The notes beneath the pieces were generated by a model, which made no database searches, was not told where the DNA came from, and saw only the letters and a program-made list of their open reading frames with translations. A DNA stretch of 64,000 bases from Paucibacter aquatile (GTDB taxonomy: Bacteria; Pseudomonadota; Gammaproteobacteria; Burkholderiales; Burkholderiaceae_C), in assembly GCF_002885975.1 (NCBI RefSeq), contig NZ_POSP01000003.1, forward strand, positions 3,224,001-3,288,000. The letters are read 5' to 3'. Position numbers and translations under genes: made by a program. This document shows, piece by piece, positions 50,847 to 57,896 of this stretch. The stretch's first letter is position 1, and the number at the start of each line of letters is the position of its first letter.

Positions 50847-53315
50847 TCAGTTGAGCGACCAGAACTCGCCGTTGGTGAAGGTGATGCGGCTGCTGTCGAG
50901 GTCGATCACACCGATCTTGACATCGCCCTTCTTCAGGTCGAGCACGCTTTGCTTGCCGTCGGTGGCGAAGTTCAGGCCCGAGGTGGCTTCGCTGAGCTTG
51001 AAGCTGGCCTTGCCGTCGCTGGCCGCCTGGCTGGCGCTCAGGTTGATGACCAGGGTCTCGACCTTGTCCTTGTTCAGCACCTTGTACTGACCGTCCAGCT
51101 TGGCGTCGTTGGCGCCACTCCAGGCCGAGCTGCTCAGGCCCAGATTGAGCTTGAGCTGCGGGCGCTGGTCGGCCGTGAGGCTGCCGTCCAGGGCCAGGCT
51201 GACCTTGTAGTTGTTGGTGGCGGATTTGGGCAGGGTGTCGTCGTACTGGGCATAGCCGGTGAGGCTGGCGCTGATCTTGCCGGCGAAGAAGCTGGCCTGG
51301 GCCTTGCCATCATCGCCCTTGTTGCGCACGGCGCCGCTGAGCAGGGCCTCGCTGGGCGTGAGGGTCTTGCCGCTCTTGTCGTTGACCAGCTGGGAGACTT
51401 TGAATTGACCTTCGATCTCGGCCTTGGGCGTGCCTGCCAGCAGCTGCAGATTGAAGCCGCCCATTTCGCGCGCTTGCGAGCCGTCGGCGACGACCACGCT
51501 CTGCAGCTGGCTGCCGGTCAGGATGGAGAGCTCGCTGTCCAGGCTGCCGGCGCCGTCTTTGTAGATGGCCAGCTTGCCCTCGACGTTGACGGTCTCCACA
51601 TCCCCCTTCTTGGCGGTGGCCGGCACGATCACATTGCGGCTGCCCTTGAGGGTGAAGCTGGCCTTGCCGTTGGGGTTGTAGAGGATGTCGGCCGAGCTCT
51701 TGGGTGCCGACACCTCGTCCTTGAACTTGGCCGGCAGCTCACCCTGGATCTCAAAGCTCTTGATGCGCAGGGCTTCGACCGTCACCTTGACCGTGCCGCT
51801 GAAATCCACGGCCGGTTGGGATTGCAGGTCGTAGACCTTGAAGGCCTGGCCGGTGGAGCAGAAGTTGGTGTCCTTGCAGACGATGGCCTGGGCGCGTGCG
51901 CTGTAGCTGTACTCGCCGGCATTGCTGCCGGGTGTGATGAAGAGGCGATGGCGCACATGGGCCAGCACGTACTTTCCGCCCTGGTTGACATCGTTGAAGG
52001 CGGTCACGCCATAGCGCACCGAGCAGCCCAGGAAGCGGGCGTTGTCGGCCGATGTGGCGGCCACCGTGCGGGCCTCGTCCTGGTAGATGGTGCAGCCTAC
52101 GGCATTGAGCTGGGCCGGACCGCCGGGCACCTCACCGTACAGACCGCCGCCGTTGTTGGGGCCCAGACCTTCCTTGTAGTCGATCAGACCCTGGATACCG
52201 CCCAGCAGGGCCGAGCTGGTGTGGGTGGCCAGCATGACCGGGGCCTCCACGCTGTCCAGCGCGGCGCCGAAGCGTTCGGCCTCCTTCTGAAGTGCGCCGG
52301 TGGTGGCGCCCGCATCGGGCTTGACCAGGGCCTGGGCCGAGCTGCGCAGCTCGTCGAAGAGCTTGCGCGCGGCGGCCACGTCACCGCTGTTGCTGATCGG
52401 GGCCGGCTTGCCGTCGCCCTTGAGGTTGCCCAGGGCCACGTTGACGATCTTGTCGTCGACCTTGCCCTGGTTCAGCTCGGGCGTGGTGACGACCTTGTTC
52501 ACCGCTTCGACCAGCTTGTCGGCGACATTGACGCCGCCCACGGTGCCCGGCTTGGTCGAATCGATCTTGGCGGATTCGGCCAGCTTCTGCACCACGCAGC
52601 GCACGCGCTCGCCGGCCTGGGTCTGGTCGGCGCAGCCGAGGGCGCCGTCCTTGGCCAGCTGGGCCACCGAGGTCAGCATGACGGCCAGCTTCTTCTCTTC
52701 GTCGGTGCTGGCGTTGGCGATGTCGGTGGGCTTCACCTTGGCCGGATCGAAGCCCAGCATCTGCACCACATTTGACTGCGCCTGGTCCTTGTTGGCCACT
52801 GTCAGGCCGCCACTGGCCTTCTCGGCGGCGGCGGTGGCCATTTCGGTGAAGGGGGTGATGTTGAGGTCGGTCTTGGTGACGCTGGCGCTGGCGGCCACCA
52901 CGGCGCGCAGGGCGAAGCTGGCAGGCAGTGCCTGGGCCTGGCCGGTGATTTCATCCTTCTGCGTGGTGCTGCCATCGGCCTTGGCGCTGATGCGGATCAC
53001 GTAGAGCTTGCCGGGCGTGGTGGGTACGCTGAGCGTGTACTTGCCGTCTTGATCGGTCTCGGTTTCCTTGAGCACGGTGGCGAGGTCGGCTTGGCCGTCG
53101 TCCTTGACCGGGTGGGCGCGCACGATGGCCTTGGCCAGCAAGCCCTTGGAGGCCACGCCGCTGACTTCCACTGGAGTGGGCGCAGGTGCCGGTGCGGGGG
53201 CTGGCGCTGGTGCGGGCGCAGGTGCAGGGGCTGGATCAGAACCACCGCCGCCGCCGCAGGCGGAGAGCAGGCTGGCGGCCAGCAATGCGGCCAGGGTGGG
53301 ATGCGGAGCTTTCAT
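50847..53315 (-). CDS. Large lipoprotein with Pro-Ala linker, unknown function
   Basis: 822 aa from MKAPHPTLAALL. Lipobox LLSAC, then GGGGGSD and a long Pro-Ala linker (about 25 residues, from PAPAPA repeats). 'VEVSGVASKGLLAKAIVRAHPV' and 'TDQDGKYTLSVPTTPGKLYVIRIS' (short: DQDGKYTLSV) resemble carboxypeptidase-regulatory-like beta sandwiches near residue 60-110. The rest is beta-rich with repeated 'L-x-L-x-G' strands ('AQASFFAGKISASLTGYAQY', 'QLKLNLGLSSSAWSG', 'ETLVINLSASQAASDG'). Likely surface-exposed; no known family. The beta-barrel-like protein downstream may be its export or assembly partner, but the terminator between them argues for separate transcription. Confidence 0.75.
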   Translation of the reverse strand: MKAPHPTLAALLAASLLSACGGGGGSDPAPAPAPAPAPAPAPAPAPTPVEVSGVASKGLLAKAIVRAHPVKDDGQADLATVLKETETDQDGKYTLSVPTTPGKLYVIRISAKADGSTTQKDEITGQAQALPASFALRAVVAASASVTKTDLNITPFTEMATAAAEKASGGLTVANKDQAQSNVVQMLGFDPAKVKPTDIANASTDEEKKLAVMLTSVAQLAKDGALGCADQTQAGERVRCVVQKLAESAKIDSTKPGTVGGVNVADKLVEAVNKVVTTPELNQGKVDDKIVNVALGNLKGDGKPAPISNSGDVAAARKLFDELRSSAQALVKPDAGATTGALQKEAERFGAALDSVEAPVMLATHTSSALLGGIQGLIDYKEGLGPNNGGGLYGEVPGGPAQLNAVGCTIYQDEARTVAATSADNARFLGCSVRYGVTAFNDVNQGGKYVLAHVRHRLFITPGSNAGEYSYSARAQAIVCKDTNFCSTGQAFKVYDLQSQPAVDFSGTVKVTVEALRIKSFEIQGELPAKFKDEVSAPKSSADILYNPNGKASFTLKGSRNVIVPATAKKGDVETVNVEGKLAIYKDGAGSLDSELSILTGSQLQSVVVADGSQAREMGGFNLQLLAGTPKAEIEGQFKVSQLVNDKSGKTLTPSEALLSGAVRNKGDDGKAQASFFAGKISASLTGYAQYDDTLPKSATNNYKVSLALDGSLTADQRPQLKLNLGLSSSAWSGANDAKLDGQYKVLNKDKVETLVINLSASQAASDGKASFKLSEATSGLNFATDGKQSVLDLKKGDVKIGVIDLDSSRITFTNGEFWSLN

Positions 53316-53557
53316 GGGTCGGGCCTTTGGTTGCAGCTGCAAACGAGACGGAATGACAGGGCCGCCGGCGGTGCGGGCCGCTCATGCGCCCGCGCCGCGG
53401 CGAGGCGGCCTGCAGCGGGGCGGATGCTAGAACCGTCTCAGCGGGCACACCATCGTCCATTTGGCCGAGGTGTGGGTTTTTGCCGAAACGTCTGGCGAGC
53501 TGCCTCGGGGCGCGCGCCGAGCTGGCCTGTCATGGGCCGCTGACATAATTTCCGCTC

Positions 53558-54235
53558 ATGAACATCGCCTTGGTTGATGACCATACCCTGCTGAGGGAGG
53601 GGCTGGTGGCCCTGTTGTCACAGGCGCACCCGCAGACGCAATGCCTGCAGTACGCCAGCCTGGGCGCCTTGCTGACCGGGCTCGAGTCTCAGGGGGCGCC
53701 CGATCTGGTGCTGCTCGATCTGGGGCTGCCCGATGCACAAGGCCTCGATGCGCTGCAGCGCTTGCGCGAAGCGCTGGAATGGGTGCCGGTGATCGTGGTG
53801 TCGGCGGACGAGCGCCCGGCCACGGTGCTGGCCTGCCTGGAGGGCGGCGCGGCCGGCTTCATCCCCAAGACGGCGCATTTCGAGCTGCTCTGGTCGCAGC
53901 TCTCGGCGGCGCTGGAGGGGCGCATTGCCCTGCCGGCCAGTTTTCGGCTGCAGAGTGAGGAGCTGGGCGAAACCCCGCATTTTTCGGATCGCCAGCAGGA
54001 GGTGCTGGGCCTGCTCTTGCGCGGCCTCAGCAACAAGTCGATTGCGCGGCGGCTGGAGATGTCGGAATCCACCGTCAAGACCCATCTGGCCGTGATCTTT
54101 CGCAAGCTCAATGTGAGCCGTCGCGCCGAGGCCATGGTGGTGGCCGCCCGGCTGGGCTTCAGGTTGCCGGCTTGGTCGGCAGAACCGGCGCTGTTGTCGT
54201 CTGCGACAGCAAGGCTTGCAACACCTGCGGGCTGA
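53558..54235 (+). CDS. NarL/LuxR-type response regulator
   Basis: 225 aa. The receiver has Asp7/Asp8 in 'IALVDDHTLLREG', the phospho-acceptor Asp54 in 'LVLLDLGLPDAQG' and Lys in 'AAGFIPKTA'. The C-terminal LuxR helix-turn-helix is 'FSDRQQEVLGLLLRGLSNKSIARRLEMSESTVKTHLAVIFRKL' (short: LSNKSIARRL, ESTVKTHLAVIF). Phosphorylation should alter DNA binding at target promoters. Its 3' 77 bases overlap the end of the convergent hybrid kinase gene, its likely partner. Confidence 0.92.
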   Translation: MNIALVDDHTLLREGLVALLSQAHPQTQCLQYASLGALLTGLESQGAPDLVLLDLGLPDAQGLDALQRLREALEWVPVIVVSADERPATVLACLEGGAAGFIPKTAHFELLWSQLSAALEGRIALPASFRLQSEELGETPHFSDRQQEVLGLLLRGLSNKSIARRLEMSESTVKTHLAVIFRKLNVSRRAEAMVVAARLGFRLPAWSAEPALLSSATARLATPAG

Positions 54236-56504
54236 AGGGCTTTTGCAACGTCGGCCATGCGGCGCTGCGCAGGATGGCGCCCGAGGCAGGGTCCAGGTCG
54301 GCGGTCATCAGGGCCAGGCGGCTGGGCCCGCCGAGGCTGGCGATGCGTTGCAGCAGCGTTTCACCCTTCATGCCGGGCAGGCGATGGTCGGCCAGCACCC
54401 AGTCGGGGGCCGGGTCGGGCGGCGCCGGCCATTGCGCCCACAAGGCCTCGGCGGTGTCGAAGCTGCAGACGCAGTGCCCCCAGGCTTCCAGCTGTTGGGA
54501 CAAGGCCTGCTGAAGCTCCACATCGTCCTCCACCAGCCAGATGGTTTGCGGCGCCACGGCCGGGCTCTTGTCGGCCTCGCTGGGGCCGCTGGGCGCTGGC
54601 GCCGCGGAGGCTTCGCTGGGCGCTTCGCAGAGCGGCAGCAGCACGCTGAAGCAGCTGCCGCGGCCCGGCGCTGAACGCAGCTGCAGCGAATGGCCCAGGC
54701 GGCGCAGCGCCTGGTCGACGATGGCCAGGCCAAGACCGCTGCCATGCTGTCGGCTGCGCGCGGGGTTGCCCAGCTGCACAAAGGGTTCAAAGATGCGCTG
54801 CTGTGCTTCGGGCGGGATGCCGGGCCCGCTGTCGCGCACCTGCAGGCAGAGCTGAGCGCCCCGCCGGCGCGCGACCACCATCACCGAGCCCTGGCTTGTG
54901 TGCGTGATGGCATTGCTGACCAGATTGCGCAGCACCTGCTCCAGCAGCAGCGGTTCAGAACGAACCCACAAGGCGCAGGGCCGCACGCGCAGGCGCAGGC
55001 CGCGCTCGCGCGCCAGCGGGCCGGCGTGCACCAAGACCGCATCCAGCAGGGGCTGCAATCGCAGCGGCGTGGTTTGCACGGGCCGGTCCTGTTGATCGAG
55101 GCGCGAATGATCGAGCAGGCCTTTGAGCAGGCGCTCGAGCCCGCGCACGCCTTCGCCGGCTTGGTCGAGCAGCTGGCGCAGCCGTGGTTCCTGGGTCTGG
55201 AGTCGCGCCATGCCCACCAGCAGGCCCAGGGCGGTGACGGGCTGGCGCAGGTCGTGGCTGGCGGCGTCCAGCAGCCGGCTCTTGGCCAGATGGGCGGCTT
55301 GCAGCTGGGCGGTGCGCTCGGCCACCTGGCGCTCCAGCTCGGCCTGCTGGCGCTCGCTCTGGCGCAAGGCCACCACCAGTCGCTCTGCCAGCAAAGTGGC
55401 GAAGGCGATCATGGCCAGAGGCTGGATCCAGGGCATGGCGTAGGCATGCATGACGCTGAGCCGGCCCTGACCGACCAGATAGTCGAACACGGCTGCCCCC
55501 ATCATCAGCAACATCGCCCCCGCCAGGGCAAGTCGGCGCCAGCCGCCGACGCGGAAGGCGCGCAGCCCCACCAGGCCCAGGGCCGGCAGGCCCAGCAGCA
55601 GCACCACGGGGTAGGCCCAGCTGCGCCAGGTTTCCAGGGCGCCCAGCCACGAGGCCAGCACCCCTCCCAACAGCAAGGGCCAGGCGGTCCAGCGCAGGCT
55701 GTGGCGGTACCAGGGCAGGGCGCGTTCGGACCAGGCGAGGGCAAAGCGACCGAGAAGCTGGATGCTTGCCACCTGGGCCAGGTAGAAAAACAGGTCCAGG
55801 GCTTGCACCCAGGCGAGCGGCAGGCTCAGGCCGTACACGCTGTTGCGCAGCGAGGTGAGCAGGCACAGCCAGGCGAACAGGCCCAGGCTGCGTTCGTGGC
55901 GACGCTCCATCCACACCAGCAAAAGCAGCAGCGAGAAGCCGGCGGCCAGCATATTGATCCACTGCGGCAGCTGGGCTTCGCGCCAGCGCATCCACTGGTA
56001 GCCGGGCTCCAGCTCGGCAGCGGGGCCGATCCAAAGGTCGGAGAGGCCGGCGCGACGCTGGTAGTACAGCTCCAGCACGAGTTCGTTGGGCCCCGGTCGC
56101 AGCAGGGCGCTGGGCAGCTCCAGCCAGGTTTGGGCCGGGGAGGCATGCAGGCGCATGGCCTCCGAATCGGCTTGCTCGTGCACCACGGCGCCGTTGAGCA
56201 GCACGCGATGCAGCCGGCTCAGGCGCTCGGCGCGCAGCGCCCAGGCCTGGCCATGCGGGGGCGCCTGGTCCAGCGTGAAGTGCAAGCGGTAGCGCCCCTG
56301 CCCTCGGGCGGGCAGACCGCGTTGGCGCCAGGTGTCGGGCAGGCTGATCTCTTGCTCAAGCGGCGCCAGCTCATGCGAAAACTGGGCTTGGCGCAGGTTC
56401 AGGCGCTCCTGGCCCTGCGCGTGGGAGATTTGCCCAAACAGGACGAAGAGGATCAACAGGCTGGGCCAGAGCTGGCACCCGCGCAAAACGAGGCGTGGGA
56501 ACAT
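54159..56504 (-). CDS. Hybrid sensor histidine kinase with 7TM-DISM-like sensor and C-terminal receiver
   Basis: 781 aa from MFPRLVLRGC; an earlier start would precede the signal peptide with about 33 codons. After the signal, residues 30-190 form a beta-rich periplasmic domain ('NELVLELYYQRRAGLSDLWIGP'), then seven membrane helices (about 190-400). HisKA 'LLDAASHDLRQPVTALG' holds the phospho-His; the ATPase domain has 'LRNLVSNAITH', 'VRDSGPGIPPEA' and 'GSGLGLAIVDQAL'. The C-terminal receiver has 'WLVEDDVEL', Asp in 'VLADHRLPGMKG' and Lys in 'LQKPFSP'. This architecture fits 7TMR-DISM kinases. It overlaps the convergent response-regulator gene by 77 bases at its 3' end. Confidence 0.88.
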   Translation of the reverse strand: MFPRLVLRGCQLWPSLLILFVLFGQISHAQGQERLNLRQAQFSHELAPLEQEISLPDTWRQRGLPARGQGRYRLHFTLDQAPPHGQAWALRAERLSRLHRVLLNGAVVHEQADSEAMRLHASPAQTWLELPSALLRPGPNELVLELYYQRRAGLSDLWIGPAAELEPGYQWMRWREAQLPQWINMLAAGFSLLLLLVWMERRHERSLGLFAWLCLLTSLRNSVYGLSLPLAWVQALDLFFYLAQVASIQLLGRFALAWSERALPWYRHSLRWTAWPLLLGGVLASWLGALETWRSWAYPVVLLLGLPALGLVGLRAFRVGGWRRLALAGAMLLMMGAAVFDYLVGQGRLSVMHAYAMPWIQPLAMIAFATLLAERLVVALRQSERQQAELERQVAERTAQLQAAHLAKSRLLDAASHDLRQPVTALGLLVGMARLQTQEPRLRQLLDQAGEGVRGLERLLKGLLDHSRLDQQDRPVQTTPLRLQPLLDAVLVHAGPLARERGLRLRVRPCALWVRSEPLLLEQVLRNLVSNAITHTSQGSVMVVARRRGAQLCLQVRDSGPGIPPEAQQRIFEPFVQLGNPARSRQHGSGLGLAIVDQALRRLGHSLQLRSAPGRGSCFSVLLPLCEAPSEASAAPAPSGPSEADKSPAVAPQTIWLVEDDVELQQALSQQLEAWGHCVCSFDTAEALWAQWPAPPDPAPDWVLADHRLPGMKGETLLQRIASLGGPSRLALMTADLDPASGAILRSAAWPTLQKPFSPQVLQALLSQTTTAPVLPTKPAT

Positions 56505-56621
56505 GAAGCCATTGTCCCGTGATCGATCCTGGCCGGACTTGGGGGTGATCCTGGGGGGCAGCGCTTGAAGGAGGCTTCGGCGGCCCCAAGCCCTTGGGAA
56601 CATGCTTAAATCATCTCCGCC

Positions 56622-57896
56622 ATGTCTGCATCAGAAAACGAACATCGCATCTCCGTTGATCAGTTGCGTGTGGGCGTTTACGTCTACCTGGATGTGGGTT
56701 GGATGGAGCATCCCTTCAACTTCAACAACTTCAAGATCAAGACCGAAGAGCAGCTGCAGACCATTCGCAGCCTGGGCCTGGCCAGCGTGCGCTGGGCGCC
56801 GTCCCTGAGCGATGTGAAGCCTTTGCCCAAGAGTGAGCAGCCCCCGGCCGCCCCCACTGCGGAGGAACTGGCCCGCCAGGCCGAGCTGGCCGCCTTGATG
56901 GCGGCCAAGCAGCAGCGCATTCGGCAGATGGCCGAACACCGCGAGAAGATCGAGCGGGTGGAGCGTGCCTTTGCCAATGCCGCCGGGGTCATCAAGGGCA
57001 TCAACAAAACCATTTACTCCCAGCCTCAGCAGGCGCTCAGTGACACCACCGAGCTGATCGGCGGCATCGTTGACGAGATGCTGGCAGCGCCGGACCTGGC
57101 CATTCAGGTGATGGGCGACAAGCCCGGCAATGAGGATGTCTATCTGCACTCGCTCAATGTGGCCGTGCTGGCCATGGTGTTGGGCAAGGAGATGAGCATG
57201 CCGGCCGAGCTGGTCAAGATGGTGGGCATGGCCGCGGTGTTCCACGACATCGGGCTCAATGACATTCCCGAGAACATCATGCGCAAGGCCGGGCCCTTGA
57301 GCAAATTCGAGCGCGAGGCGCGCGAGCTGCACTGTCAGTACGGCCTGGACCTGGCGAAGAAGATCGGCCTGTCCAATGTGCTGTGCAACATCATCCATCA
57401 GCACCACGAGGCGTATGACGGCAGCGGCTACCCGAAGAAGCTGGTGGCTGAGGCGATCGATCCCTTGGCGCGCCTGGTGGCGGTGATCAACACCTACGAC
57501 AACCTCTGCAACGCGCCCCATATCGCCCACTCGCTGACCCCGCATGAGGCCTTGTCCCAGATGTTTGCCCAGCAGCGCAGCCGTTTTGACCCGCGCTTTT
57601 TGCAGGCCTTCATCAAGTTCATGGGCGTGTACCCGCCGGGCACCATCGTGGGCCTGTCCAATGATGTGATCGGCCTGGTGATTCGCGTCAACGCCGCGCG
57701 GCCGCTCAAACCCACCGTCATCACCTACGACGCGGGCGTTCCGAAGAGCGAGGCCATGATGCTGGACCTCAACGAAGAGGGCGATGTCCACATCAGCAAG
57801 GCCTACCGCCCCAGCCAGCTGCCGGCGGCGGTGTACGAATACCTGGCACCGCGCAAACGCGTCAATTACTACTTTGACGGGGGCAAGCCCACATGA
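56622..57896 (+). CDS. HD-GYP c-di-GMP phosphodiesterase with N-terminal DUF3391
   Basis: 424 aa. The first 120 residues match DUF3391 ('RISVDQLRVGVYVYLDVGWMEHPF', 'TEEQLQTIRSLGLASV'). The HD metal site has His208-Asp209 in 'AVFHDIGLND', and 'IHQHHEAYDGSGYPKKL' gives the diagnostic GYP at residues 269-271, so it should linearise c-di-GMP. The active site is complete, indicating an active enzyme. The stop overlaps the start of the next gene in ATGA, so the downstream hybrid kinase is translationally coupled and may control its activity. Confidence 0.94.
   Translation: MSASENEHRISVDQLRVGVYVYLDVGWMEHPFNFNNFKIKTEEQLQTIRSLGLASVRWAPSLSDVKPLPKSEQPPAAPTAEELARQAELAALMAAKQQRIRQMAEHREKIERVERAFANAAGVIKGINKTIYSQPQQALSDTTELIGGIVDEMLAAPDLAIQVMGDKPGNEDVYLHSLNVAVLAMVLGKEMSMPAELVKMVGMAAVFHDIGLNDIPENIMRKAGPLSKFEREARELHCQYGLDLAKKIGLSNVLCNIIHQHHEAYDGSGYPKKLVAEAIDPLARLVAVINTYDNLCNAPHIAHSLTPHEALSQMFAQQRSRFDPRFLQAFIKFMGVYPPGTIVGLSNDVIGLVIRVNAARPLKPTVITYDAGVPKSEAMMLDLNEEGDVHISKAYRPSQLPAAVYEYLAPRKRVNYYFDGGKPT

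Noticed and set aside
50751..52775. A 674-codon open frame on the plus strand
   Set aside because: It is the shadow of the large lipoprotein gene, is very Gly/Ala/Val-rich and has no domain.
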